DNA of 64,000 nucleotides. Origin: Myxococcota bacterium (lineage in GTDB: Bacteria; Myxococcota; JAJVIH01). Positions 27,018 to 34,970 of the stretch are shown here, in pieces. The stretch lies in assembly GCA_022072125.1 (NCBI GenBank), contig JAJVIH010000030.1, positions 1 through 64,000 on the forward strand, in the 5' to 3' direction. Every line of letters begins with the position of its first letter. Within the stretch, counting starts at the first letter, position 1. The notes under the pieces are model-generated. The model was not told the origin of the DNA, searched no databases, and was given only the letters and a program-made list of their open reading frames with translations. The translations under genes were made by a program, and so were the position numbers.

Positions 27018-27776
27018 TCACTCCCCCTCCAGCACGGTTTCCGCGCCTGGAAAGAGCGCGGGGATATCTTCCCTGGGGATGACGCGCCACCGCCCGGGTT
27101 CCAGATCGCCCAGTGTTACTCCGCCAAACCGGATGCGCTTGAGCCGCGTGACTTCATGGCCAAGCGCCAGGAATATCCGGCGGATTTCCCGGTTTTTCCC
27201 TTCGTTCAGCACCACCCGCGCATGACTTTCGCGGCGCGAGGTTTTGAGCCGTTCCACGTGAACCGCGCTCAGCCATTCGCCCCCCTCCTCGACCCCCGCC
27301 ATCATGGCCGCGGCGCCTTCTTCATTCAGTTCTCCGCGGCAGGTGACGATATATTCCCGGGGAATGGCGTGAACAGGATCCGTCAGCCACGCGGCCAGGC
27401 GGGTGTGAGTGGTCAACAACAACAAACCCGTGCTGGCCTGATCCAGACGTCCCACCGCCTGCACGCCGCCAGGAAGATTTTCCAGCACATCAAAGATGGT
27501 CGCACGCCCCCGCGGATCGGAGCGCGTGGTCAATACGCCCCTGGGCTTGTTGCAGGCGATCAGCGCAAACTCCGGCGCGCGCAGAAGCCGGCCGTCCAGT
27601 TCCAGCCGATCCATGCGCGGATTGATAGCCGCTTCTGGACAGGTTTCGGTCACGCCATTCACACGGACCCGCCCTTCCCCAATCAGGCGGCGGGCCTGGC
27701 TGCGCGTGGCCGCGCCCAGGCGCGACAGCGCGCGCTCAAGCTGGAGTTTTCCGGGCGGAGGCGGCCGGGATTTCAT
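27018..27776 (-). CDS. RsuA/RluB/RluE-family pseudouridine synthase
   Basis: A 252-residue enzyme that isomerises uridine in rRNA. An N-terminal S4 RNA-binding domain (LQLERALSRLGAATRSQARRLIGEGRVRVNG) is followed by the catalytic domain, with FALIACNKPRGVLTT, the catalytic aspartate motif GRLDQASTGLLLLT, and the family C-terminal signature LNEGKNREIRRIFLALGHEV. The best match is the RluB/RsuA group; which rRNA and position cannot be told. The start at 27776 is preferred; the frame stays open to 27803. Confidence 0.92.
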   Translation of the reverse strand: MKSRPPPPGKLQLERALSRLGAATRSQARRLIGEGRVRVNGVTETCPEAAINPRMDRLELDGRLLRAPEFALIACNKPRGVLTTRSDPRGRATIFDVLENLPGGVQAVGRLDQASTGLLLLTTHTRLAAWLTDPVHAIPREYIVTCRGELNEEGAAAMMAGVEEGGEWLSAVHVERLKTSRRESHARVVLNEGKNREIRRIFLALGHEVTRLKRIRFGGVTLGDLEPGRWRVIPREDIPALFPGAETVLEGE

Positions 27777-27858
27777 GGCGCCGCCCCACCTGTCTCCACG
27801 CATTCAGCCATTTGACAAACCGCCGCAAGACACGCCCGTGATTACGATATGGAAAACG

Positions 27859-27876
27859 GAACCAGAACCAGAACCA
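27859..27876. repeat. Three tandem copies of GAACCA
   Basis: A short perfect hexamer repeat in the intergenic region between the pseudouridine synthase and PfkB-kinase genes. It may be a slippage product; no function is suggested. Confidence 0.7.
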
Positions 27877-28001
27877 GCAGCAGGCCGCCAGGCCGCGATC
27901 ATGCGTCCCCTCTCCGCGCCGCAAGGCGGAAAAAGGGCGCATCGCGAAACGGCCGGGGTGAGGTTGGAGAAATCAATTCAGGATGGAGGACACCGGCTCC
28001 A

Positions 28002-28937
28002 TCACCCCTTGGCGGGCGGATGAAGATCGGACCATTCTTCATAATGGGTCATGCGCCGGATGGTTTTGTAGCGATCCTCAATCTCCGCCATGGTCAGGTT
28101 GCGCATGCGATCCAGGCTGAATTTCTCCACCACGAACGAGGCCATCACCGTCCCGGTGGCGATGGCGCGGCCCAGGGACTGGCGATCCAAACGTCCGGAT
28201 TTTGCCAGGCTGCCCATCAATCCACCGGCGAAAGTATCGCCCGCGCCGGTGGGATCAAACACCTCTTCCAGCGGAAACGCGGGAATGCCGCATACATCGT
28301 CCCGCTGAAACAGCATGGAGCCGTACTCTCCCCGTTTGACCACCAGGATTTCCGGTCCCATGGCGTGGATGGCGCGCGCTGCCCGCACCAGGCTGAATTC
28401 GCCGCCCAGTTGCCGGGCCTCCGCCTCGTTGATCACCAGCAGATGAACCTCCTTCAGGGTGCGCAACAGGGCCTCGCGCTTGCCGTTGATCCAGAAATTC
28501 ATGGTGTCGCAGGCGATCAGTTTGGGTTTGCGCACCTGCCTCACCACCTCAAGCTGCAACTCGGGATCAATATTCGCCAGAAAGACATATTCGGCGTCGC
28601 GGTAGCTCTCCGGCAGCACCGGCTTGAACGACGCGAAGACGTTGAGCTGGGTGTCCCTGGTCTCGGCGTTGTTGAGGTCGTAGCCATATTCCCCGGACCA
28701 GCGGAAGGTCTGCCCGGGAACACGGGAGACGCCGGTCAAATCCACGCCGCGGCTGGATAGAAAATCCAGATGCTGCTGGGGAAAATCCTCTCCGACCACG
28801 GCCACGGCCCGCACCTGCGTGTGGTAGGAAGCCGAGGCGGAAAAAAAAGTCGCGGACCCGCCCAGGGCGTCCCTTGCCTCGCCGAAGGGGGTTTTCACGG
28901 TGTCGAGCGCGACCGATCCAATCACTACCAGGCTCAT
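28002..28937 (-). CDS. PfkB-family carbohydrate or nucleoside kinase
   Basis: A 311-residue ribokinase-fold kinase. The N-terminal signature LGGSATFFSASAS binds substrate, and the C-terminal signature DPTGAGDTFAGG supplies the catalytic aspartate and anion hole. The start MSLVVIGSVALDTVKTPFG has GGAGG 5 nt upstream. The sequence GSVALDTVKTP and the NIDPELQ motif resemble adenosine/sugar kinases annotated simply as PfkB in deltaproteobacteria; the acceptor (adenosine, ribose, fructose or other) is not decidable. It is separated from exonuclease III by 65 bp. Confidence 0.9.
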   Translation of the reverse strand: MSLVVIGSVALDTVKTPFGEARDALGGSATFFSASASYHTQVRAVAVVGEDFPQQHLDFLSSRGVDLTGVSRVPGQTFRWSGEYGYDLNNAETRDTQLNVFASFKPVLPESYRDAEYVFLANIDPELQLEVVRQVRKPKLIACDTMNFWINGKREALLRTLKEVHLLVINEAEARQLGGEFSLVRAARAIHAMGPEILVVKRGEYGSMLFQRDDVCGIPAFPLEEVFDPTGAGDTFAGGLMGSLAKSGRLDRQSLGRAIATGTVMASFVVEKFSLDRMRNLTMAEIEDRYKTIRRMTHYEEWSDLHPPAKG

Positions 28938-29012
28938 GTTCCCTCCACGGAAATCAGATGTTGTTATTGACGGCGGATACGGGACAATGGCGGCGGATTT
29001 TCGCCGCCGTGT

Positions 29013-29789
29013 TCATTCCAGTTCGATTCCCACCGGGCAATGATCCGACCCGGTGACATCCGGCAGGATAAAGGCGTTTTTCAAGCGCGGGACCAGTCCG
29101 CTGGATACGAGCACATAATCAACCCTCCAGCCCACGTTGCGCTCGCGCGCGTTCATGCGGAATGACCACCAACTGTAGGCGCCTTCCCGGTCCGGATGAA
29201 AATGCCGGAAGGAATCCACATACCCTGCATCGAGATAGCGGCTCATCCATTCGCGCTCCTCGGGCAGAAAGCCGCTGGTTTCCTGGTTGCCACGCCAGTT
29301 CTTGAGATCAATCTTCTGATGGGCGGTGTTGTAGTCGCCCATGATGATCACCTCGCGGCCTTTCTTGCGGTGCTTCGCGGCGTGTTCGAGCAGGGCGCCG
29401 TAAAACGCCAGTTTGAACGGCACCCGGCTGTTGGACCGATCCGTTCCGCTGCCGTTGGGAAAATAAACATTGAAGATCACGAAATCCGGATATTCGGCTT
29501 CAATCACCCGGCCTTCTTCGTCGAATTCCTCGACGCCCAGATCACGGTTCAAACGGACGGGCTCCCTCCGGGTGTACAGGCCGACGCCGCTATAACCGGC
29601 CTTGCGGCGGCAGGCGCTCCAGTAACTTTTCAGGTCTTCCACGGCGCGCAGATGCAGGGGAATCTGATGCTCCTCCGCGCGCACTTCCTGCAAGCCCAGG
29701 ATATCCGGCTTCATGCGGACGATGGAGTCCACCAGGCCTTTTTTCTCCGCCGACCGGATGCCGTTGACGTTCCAGGAGATGATCTTCAT
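29013..29789 (-). CDS. xth: Exodeoxyribonuclease III / AP endonuclease
   Basis: A 258-residue DNA-repair nuclease of the exonuclease-endonuclease-phosphatase fold, starting at MKIISWNVNGIRS. Conserved motifs are LGLQEVRAEE (metal Glu), YSGVGLYTR, MGDYNTAH (Asp-Asn), WWSFR and the closing GSDHCPVGIEL (catalytic Asp-His). It cleaves 5' to abasic sites and degrades 3' ends. It begins 17 bp after the tldE-like gene on the same strand, so the two are likely co-transcribed. Length fits ExoIII (about 255-270). Confidence 0.95.
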   Translation of the reverse strand: MKIISWNVNGIRSAEKKGLVDSIVRMKPDILGLQEVRAEEHQIPLHLRAVEDLKSYWSACRRKAGYSGVGLYTRREPVRLNRDLGVEEFDEEGRVIEAEYPDFVIFNVYFPNGSGTDRSNSRVPFKLAFYGALLEHAAKHRKKGREVIIMGDYNTAHQKIDLKNWRGNQETSGFLPEEREWMSRYLDAGYVDSFRHFHPDREGAYSWWSFRMNARERNVGWRVDYVLVSSGLVPRLKNAFILPDVTGSDHCPVGIELE

Positions 29790-29806
29790 ATGCGCCGCCG
29801 GCCGCC

Positions 29807-31162
29807 TCAGGCCCCCTGCCGTCCGGTGAAATGGAAACGGCGAATCAACAGTCCCGGAACCACGGTGGCGTTGAGTTCGCTCCACCAGCCGGGAATGGTC
29901 GCGCGTTCGCGGGTGATTCCATCCACCCGGGAAAAGGCTTCCAGCATGCCCTGGGTCCAGCGCAGGTTGCCAATGCCCCTGGTCAGCTTGCCATTTTCAA
30001 TCAGGAAGGTGCCGTCGCGGGTCATGCCGGTCTGCAAGGCCTTGCGGGTGTCCAACAGGCCGTTCACGTAGTGAAACCGGGTGATATAAACCCCCTTCTC
30101 GACCTTCGCGATCAGGCTTTCCAGCGTCTCCGCGCCAGACGCCATGGTCAGGTGCGTGGGAACGGGATCATTCCCGAAATCATTCGGCGGCGAGGCGTGG
30201 CCCGTGCTGCGCGTCCCCATGCGGGCAGCGGACTGGATGTCGTGCGCCGGTCTGCCGGCCCGGCCGTTTTTGATCAGATCCACGCGCTCGCAAGGCGTGC
30301 CTTCAAAATCGAAGGCCGCCGCAAGGCCGATGGAGTCGTCCAGCGCGTCATCGGCGATACTGATGTTTTCGCCTGTGATCAATTCGCCTTCGCGCCCTTC
30401 CAGAAAGGAAGCGCCGTCTTCCACCGCACGCGCGCCGAACGCGGTGGAGGCGATCCATTCCAGGCTTTCCGCGACGGCCTCGGGTTCAATGACGACATCG
30501 TAGTCTCCAACCTCAATATCGGCGGGATTGCGGGATCGCGCACATTTCCCGATGGCGCGCTGGGCCAGGTCCGGAAAATCGAAGGCGCCGATATCCCGCG
30601 AGCAGAACGAGGCGTAACCGCTGGCGCGCCCGTCAATGGCGAAGAGTTTGAGATGAACCGAAGTGCCTGGCTGCCAGCACTCCACGCCATTGGAGTTGAC
30701 CACGGCGAACCCGGAGAGGGAGTGCAGCAACAGGCCGGCGGCGCTCATGCCATGCTGGTTGACGGCGGAAAAAATCCGGTGCAGTTCCGCCGCGCGATCT
30801 CCGGGCGTGGAGGCGGCGGTGGCCTCCACCCATGTGTTGAGAGAACGTGTTTTCTGCGGTCCCGGAAGGCGGACTTCATACGGGAGGGGTTGCTGGGCGC
30901 GGGCGAAGGCGAGCGCGCGGGCGAACCCGCGATCCAGATCATCGGGGTCCAGACGGGATACGGTTGCAGTGCCGATGCGGGCGCCATCCACCACCCGCAG
31001 GTAAATCACGGCGGCATTTTCATGGATGGACTGCTGAACGGCGGAATTGGCGAAGCGGTGAACGCCGCGCACGCCGCCAATCCAGGTGGCCTGGGCCTGC
31101 CCGGCCCCGGAGTTCCGCACCGCCCGCTGCAAGGTCTCGATAATGTGGTCGCGCTGCAACAT
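29807..31162 (-). CDS. TldE/PmbA-like subunit of the TldD/TldE protease
   Basis: A 451-residue TldD/PmbA-family protein without the HExxxH zinc motif, so it fits the non-catalytic TldE (PmbA) partner. TldD/TldE is a cytoplasmic metalloprotease known for processing microcin B17 and degrading the CcdA antitoxin. Family features include the N-terminal domain with AQATWIGGVRGVHRFANSAVQQS, the middle segment DLIKNGRAGRPAHDI and the C-terminal barrel with IENGKLTRGIGNLRWTQG. AAAGGA precedes the ATG. TldD (31663-33129) is encoded upstream on the same strand, with a puzzling 500-bp spacer instead of direct contact; xth follows closely. Confidence 0.88.
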   Translation of the reverse strand: MLQRDHIIETLQRAVRNSGAGQAQATWIGGVRGVHRFANSAVQQSIHENAAVIYLRVVDGARIGTATVSRLDPDDLDRGFARALAFARAQQPLPYEVRLPGPQKTRSLNTWVEATAASTPGDRAAELHRIFSAVNQHGMSAAGLLLHSLSGFAVVNSNGVECWQPGTSVHLKLFAIDGRASGYASFCSRDIGAFDFPDLAQRAIGKCARSRNPADIEVGDYDVVIEPEAVAESLEWIASTAFGARAVEDGASFLEGREGELITGENISIADDALDDSIGLAAAFDFEGTPCERVDLIKNGRAGRPAHDIQSAARMGTRSTGHASPPNDFGNDPVPTHLTMASGAETLESLIAKVEKGVYITRFHYVNGLLDTRKALQTGMTRDGTFLIENGKLTRGIGNLRWTQGMLEAFSRVDGITRERATIPGWWSELNATVVPGLLIRRFHFTGRQGA

Positions 31163-31177
31163 GACTGTTCCTTTGGC

Positions 31178-31294
31178 CTAGAATCCGGCTCCAGCAAGAA
31201 CCAGCGGCATCCCCCGGCTTTTCCCGGCAAGATGATGACGCCCCGCCTTGAAATAACCGGTGCTGGAACTCATCCTGCGCGTCATCGCCTTCAT
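31178..31294 (-). CDS. Possible 38-aa peptide gene upstream of tldE
   Basis: A small frame translating as MKAMTRRMSSSTGYFKAGRH... and ending ...PLVLAGAGF. A strong GGAGGG site lies 6 nt before its ATG, and it stops 15 bp before the tldE-like start. The peptide is basic with a Ser/Thr cluster and a hydrophobic, Gly-containing tail. It may be a leader ORF or a TldD/E substrate, or chance. No homologue is known to me. Confidence 0.3.
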   Translation of the reverse strand: MKAMTRRMSSSTGYFKAGRHHLAGKSRGMPLVLAGAGF

Positions 31295-31650
31295 GGGCAA
31301 CCCTCCACGCCAACATCCATCCTGTCACCGGCATGAATCGCAAGCTGTTTAACAAAAACGCCGCGGGCGGCAAAAGCACATTTTCCAAACCGGATTTCAA
31401 CCGCTGACAGAACGCCGGTTCTGTTTTTTTCTTCAGAAAAGGGCTTTGCCGGACAGGCCTCCCCATCCAGAGTCTGGGTAGTCTCCCGGGGCGCCTGCCG
31501 GAACATGCGTTGATGCGCCATCAAAAACCCGGCCCCTTGAGATACGAATATGCAGCCGGAATTTTCATGGAGCATCACCCTCTCCCGGAAAATCGCATCC
31601 GCCCGGTGTTGAAATGACTTGAACGCCATCGTGGTTGCATCCAATCCCAA
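31291..31650 (-). CDS. Possible 119-aa ORF between tldD and tldE
   Basis: An open frame on the tldD strand that could start with TTG at 31650, or with ATG at 31629 (MAFKSFQHRADAIF), and ends EGCP. Its stop overlaps the start of the 38-codon frame as ATGA, the coupling style used elsewhere in the window. Against it, codons such as AGA, AGG, ATA and GTA are frequent and third-position GC looks lower than in neighbouring genes, and nothing is recognised. A plus-strand terminator lies inside it. It may be a transferred gene or non-coding. Confidence 0.25.
   Translation of the reverse strand: MGLDATTMAFKSFQHRADAIFRERVMLHENSGCIFVSQGAGFLMAHQRMFRQAPRETTQTLDGEACPAKPFSEEKNRTGVLSAVEIRFGKCAFAARGVFVKQLAIHAGDRMDVGVEGCP
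31333..31407 (+). CDS. Possible 24-aa ORF ahead of a terminator
   Basis: A plus-strand frame MNRKLFNKNAAGGKSTFSKP...NR ends one base before an intrinsic terminator hairpin. It is rich in Lys/Asn/Arg. No Shine-Dalgarno is visible before the ATG, so it may instead be part of a small RNA. Confidence 0.2.
   Translation: MNRKLFNKNAAGGKSTFSKPDFNR
31408..31430 (+). terminator. Intrinsic terminator on the plus strand
   Basis: The stem CAGAAC/GTTCTG (31408-31413 with 31418-31423) has the loop GCCG and can be extended by an A-T pair at each side. It is followed directly by seven T. No plus-strand gene is otherwise known within kilobases upstream, so it points to an unannotated plus-strand transcript. 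Confidence 0.65.
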
Positions 31651-31662
31651 CCAGACAGGTTT

Positions 31663-33129
31663 CTATACCCGCGCGCCGGTGTTGACCTTGCGGTAGCGGG
31701 CGGGAACACAGCCGTGGCCGACCAGCATGATCTGCATCGGATCTCCCTTGCCGCAATGGGGCACGCCATGCACGCGGAACTCCTCCCGGGAGCAGATCGC
31801 ATCGCAGCCCCCCCAAAACTCCGGCGTGCGTCCGGTATAGAGCGCATTGCGAAACATCCGGCCCTTGCGGCCGTTTTTGATCTCCCACGCCACTTCACAG
31901 CCAAACTGGAAATTCAGGCGCAGATCGTCAATGGACCAGGTGCGGTTGGTGTCCATTAGAATGCCGCCGGCCGTGCCAGCGACAAGATCATCCAGCGATC
32001 CCGCGCCGCCCGGACGCAAGGATACATTGGTCATGCGGATGATCGGCGGATGATGCCAGCGCTGCGCGCGCATGGAGCCATGCAGCGGCGCGCCAGTCAG
32101 CGCGGCGGTTTCCCGCGAACTCAGGTAACCGGTGAACTGGCCTTCGCGCACCAGATCAATTTCGTTGGATGGCGTTCCTTCGTCATCCCATCCGAAGGTT
32201 CCCAGGCCGCCATCCAGTTGCGAACTGGCGTACAAATTGACGATGGGGGATCCGTAGGTGAAACGGTTCAGGCGATCAATGGAAAGGAAACTGGAGCCCG
32301 CCAGGGAAACCTCCCAGCCCAGCGCCCGATCCAGTTCGGTGGGGTGTCCGCAGGACTCATGAATCTGCAGGGCCATCTGACCGCTGCCGAGAATCAGCGT
32401 GTGCTCGCCCGCCGGGCAGTTGGGCGCCGACAGCAATTCAAGGGCTTCGCTGGCGACCCGCTCGGCCTCTTCATCCAGGCGGGCGCGCTGGACAATTTCA
32501 TATCCGCCCTGACCCCAACTCACTTCCAGCGGCAGGGTGCGGCGCTGCATCTGTCCATTCTCCACCGCGGTGGCGGCCAATCCCGCTCCCACATAGGTGA
32601 ACCGCTGGAGGACATCGCTGCCCTCGCTGTCCATGTACAGTTTGAGGTAACGCACTTGCCCGATGGCCGCCTCCGCGCTGCGCACGGCGCCCTTCATCAT
32701 CGAACGGCTGGCGCGGGTCAGCAAGGACAGTTTGTGTTCCAGCGGAATCGAGAAAGGGTCCTGCTCCACCCGGGAGGCGTAGGTTCCCCGGCTCGGAGCG
32801 CGGCTGGGCAGGGCGACCTTGCGCGGGTTGATTCCGGCGGCCCCCAAAGCCTGGTCCAGGGCGGCCCGGGCGGTGCGAATGACCTCCTCTTCCGAACAAC
32901 CGGCGGAGGCGGCGAATCCCCAGGCGCCATTGGCAAGCACGCGGATATTCACTCCGGCGCCGGATTCGGACAGGGGCTCTTTCACCTCGCCATTGCGGAC
33001 GCTCAGGGTCTCCGATTCGTGGTGAAAGTACCGGGAGTCCGCATAGGCGGCGCCGTTGGATTTCAGCCATTCCAGCGCATTGGCGATAGCCGGACGAACG
33101 CAGGACGGGATTTCCGGAGAACCTGACAT
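31663..33129 (-). CDS. tldD: TldD metalloprotease subunit
   Basis: A 488-residue catalytic subunit of the TldD/TldE zinc protease. The motif HESCGH (H257, H261) corresponds to the HExxxH site of E. coli TldD (H262/H266), and C459 in HCGKG matches the third ligand region (C454). Other family segments are the N-terminal YADSRYFHHESETLSVRNGEV, DDEGTPSNEIDLVREGQFTGYLSSRETA and SIDDLRLNFQFGCEVAWEIKNG. The start MSGSPEIPS at 33129 is chosen because the upstream extension to 33198 lacks family similarity. It cleaves unstructured peptides in the cytoplasm and acts in RiPP maturation in several bacteria. A TldE-like gene lies downstream. Confidence 0.92.
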   Translation of the reverse strand: MSGSPEIPSCVRPAIANALEWLKSNGAAYADSRYFHHESETLSVRNGEVKEPLSESGAGVNIRVLANGAWGFAASAGCSEEEVIRTARAALDQALGAAGINPRKVALPSRAPSRGTYASRVEQDPFSIPLEHKLSLLTRASRSMMKGAVRSAEAAIGQVRYLKLYMDSEGSDVLQRFTYVGAGLAATAVENGQMQRRTLPLEVSWGQGGYEIVQRARLDEEAERVASEALELLSAPNCPAGEHTLILGSGQMALQIHESCGHPTELDRALGWEVSLAGSSFLSIDRLNRFTYGSPIVNLYASSQLDGGLGTFGWDDEGTPSNEIDLVREGQFTGYLSSRETAALTGAPLHGSMRAQRWHHPPIIRMTNVSLRPGGAGSLDDLVAGTAGGILMDTNRTWSIDDLRLNFQFGCEVAWEIKNGRKGRMFRNALYTGRTPEFWGGCDAICSREEFRVHGVPHCGKGDPMQIMLVGHGCVPARYRKVNTGARV

Positions 33130-33472
33130 GACATACCTCTGAATCAGAAGACGGAGGACCTGATCGCCCTGCCGCAACCCAATCCGCCAAAAGTTCATGA
33201 TAAACGCCGTCTTGCGGCTCCGTCAATCGGCGGCGCGGGATTCCTGGCGCGCGGTTGGCGGCGGGCCGCCCGCATTTTCACCGATCTTCCGGCGGCCTTC
33301 ATCCGGAATATGTCTGCTTCATCGCCCAGGCGCGATCATGCCTGGCGGCGGAGAACCCAGGTGCGGCCGCCGCACCCAGGCGAAACACGGAGCCGCGCAT
33401 GGAAATGAAACCACCCGCCGGATCGCGGGTGGACGGCAGCGGGCGGGGATCGCCGCCAGCGGCGGCGGGAGA
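33130..33472. other. Intergenic region between a cNMP-binding gene and tldD
   Basis: About 340 bp, upstream of tldD and downstream of the cyclic-nucleotide-binding gene on the same strand. Near 33450-33470 a GC hairpin (CGCCGC-CAG-CGGCGGCG) follows the cNMP-gene stop but lacks a T tract on the minus strand, so it is at best a weak terminator. No coding frame or recognisable promoter stands out. Confidence 0.45.
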
Positions 33473-33919
33473 TCACATCCGCTGGGCGAGTTTGGCGTTG
33501 GTTTCGCGCAGGCGCTGGCTGAGCACGCGGGCGATGTTGATCACCACCATCGTGAAGCCGTTTTTATACACCTTGGCGAAAGAGTGCAGATTCTCGTTGG
33601 AGAGGTAGATCATCTCCGTGTCGGTGCGGGCCTTGACGCTCGCGGACCGGTATTCCTTATCAATCAGGGACATCTCGCCAAAGAAATCGAGGGCTTTCAG
33701 GGTGGCGATGATTTTGGGCGACGAGGTTTTGAAGTCACGGATGACATCCACCTCGCCGGAACCAATGACATAGAGGGCGTTGCCGACCTCGCCTTCCTCG
33801 AAAACGATATCGCCCGAGGCATAGGTCTTGACCTGACAGAGGTCCGCCAGCATATCCAGCTCGTCGGGGAGCAGGTTGGCGAACAGTCGCGAGGACTGAA
33901 GAACCTGATGTTTATCCAT
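33473..33919 (-). CDS. Cyclic-nucleotide-binding domain protein
   Basis: A 148-residue stand-alone CAP_ED (cNMP-binding) domain without a DNA-binding part. Features are LLPDELDMLADLCQVKTYASGDIVFEEGEVGNALYVIGSGEVDV (beta roll) and the phosphate-binding cassette region FFGEMSLIDKEYRSASVKA, where GEMSLI and R-S-A-S keep the Glu and Arg typical of nucleotide binders. The C-terminal helix (NIARVLSQRLRETNAKL) follows. The ATG at 33919 is taken; a GTG two codons upstream (33925) is also possible. It is the last gene of the 49.7-33.5 kb envelope cluster, 18 bp after the coiled-coil gene, and may report cAMP, cGMP or c-di-GMP to that machine. Confidence 0.85.
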   Translation of the reverse strand: MDKHQVLQSSRLFANLLPDELDMLADLCQVKTYASGDIVFEEGEVGNALYVIGSGEVDVIRDFKTSSPKIIATLKALDFFGEMSLIDKEYRSASVKARTDTEMIYLSNENLHSFAKVYKNGFTMVVINIARVLSQRLRETNAKLAQRM

Positions 33920-33937
33920 GGCCACGGGTCTCCGGCA

Positions 33938-34954
33938 TCAAGTCGCGCCTGCGGGCGCGGACTTTCGCTCCTTCAGAAAGAAATCGTCAATCCGGGTGTC
34001 GGCGGAATCGTCCGGCTCCCGGCCCACGGGTTCGATGAAATCCACGCCGCGCTGACGATCCACCTCATAGATATTCAGGGCGCGGACTTCAATATTGTAA
34101 TGGGCGCTGTCCGAGAACAGCGGCACGCAATAGACCATGCGCTGGCTGTCCTTGACGGGGAAATAAAGGAATTCTTCTTCCGCCAGACAATCAAACCGTT
34201 CCGAGGCGGAACGCAAGACCCGGCGGATTTCAATTTCAGCATCGTTGAGGTCATGTTCGGCGGTTTTGACCGCTTTCCTGAGTTCCTCGGCTTTCTGCCG
34301 GTGCGCTTCGGCTTCCCGGAAGAGTTTTTCCGATTCCTTGCGGATGCGAACCGCCTTGCGGCGCAGTTCGCTAACAGAGAGGCTGATTTGCAGTGAAGCC
34401 TCCCACAGCCGCTCGACCTCCCGCCATAGACGGTTTTTTTCGACCGCCTGCTTTTCGTAGTCGTGGCGGGCGGTTTCCGCCTCGGTTTCCAGGCGGCGCA
34501 ATTCTGGTTGAAGCCGCTTGAGTTCGTTGCGGGCGGCGGGCTTGCTGTCCGCCTCGGCCTCCAGCGCGGCGATTTGGGATCTCAGGGACTCCACCCGGTG
34601 TTCGGCGGCCAGGTGGTTGGACCAGGCGTCGGACGTGGTGACGCGCTGGGTTTCAAACGCCGCCACCGATTCAAACGACTGGTTGTCCAGGGAGTTGGAT
34701 TCAGCGAGACGGGTGGCTGCGCGATCTTCGTATTCTCCCGCCCGGTAGAGGTGATCCACGGCGCGTTTCTGGGCGTTTTCGGCGCGGAATCCGGTCAGGT
34801 TGTGCTGTTCCTGGACGTCTTCGTAAGCTTTCTGGGAAGCGGCCAGGCGATCATGCGCGGCCCGCAGCGCGTTCCACCATTGTTGGAAGTCCGCGCTCTG
34901 AAGGACCTGCTGCAGTTCGTCGTGGCGCCGCGCTTTCATGCCAGGCCATGCCAT
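33938..34954 (-). CDS. Coiled-coil protein of the envelope cluster
   Basis: A 338-residue protein, mostly long heptad-rich helix (about 15-255), full of Glu, Arg, Ala and Leu, e.g. ELKRLQPELRRLETEAETARHDYEKQ and RKESEKLFREAEAHRQKAEELRKAV. The C-terminal part (about 255-338) is a small mixed domain with DCLAEEEFLYFPVKDSQRMVYCVPLFSD. No signal peptide or membrane helix is visible, so it is probably cytoplasmic. It lies 16 bp after the FHA-like/TonB-like gene and 18 bp before the cNMP-binding gene. It may be a scaffold at the inner face of the ExbBD complex. No homologue recognised. Confidence 0.75.
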   Translation of the reverse strand: MAWPGMKARRHDELQQVLQSADFQQWWNALRAAHDRLAASQKAYEDVQEQHNLTGFRAENAQKRAVDHLYRAGEYEDRAATRLAESNSLDNQSFESVAAFETQRVTTSDAWSNHLAAEHRVESLRSQIAALEAEADSKPAARNELKRLQPELRRLETEAETARHDYEKQAVEKNRLWREVERLWEASLQISLSVSELRRKAVRIRKESEKLFREAEAHRQKAEELRKAVKTAEHDLNDAEIEIRRVLRSASERFDCLAEEEFLYFPVKDSQRMVYCVPLFSDSAHYNIEVRALNIYEVDRQRGVDFIEPVGREPDDSADTRIDDFFLKERKSAPAGAT

Positions 34955-34970
34955 CCCTCGCCGGAAGAAA

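Larger units (their letters stand above)
31163..31662. other. 500-bp spacer between tldD and tldE with unexplained small ORFs
   Basis: No recognised gene. On the minus strand a 119-codon frame (31650-31291) starts 12 bp after the tldD stop and ends in an ATGA overlap with a 38-codon frame, which in turn ends 15 bp before tldE. On the plus strand a 24-codon ORF is followed at once by a strong intrinsic terminator. Base composition looks slightly lower in GC than the flanking genes. The three ORFs and the terminator are listed separately. Confidence 0.5.
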
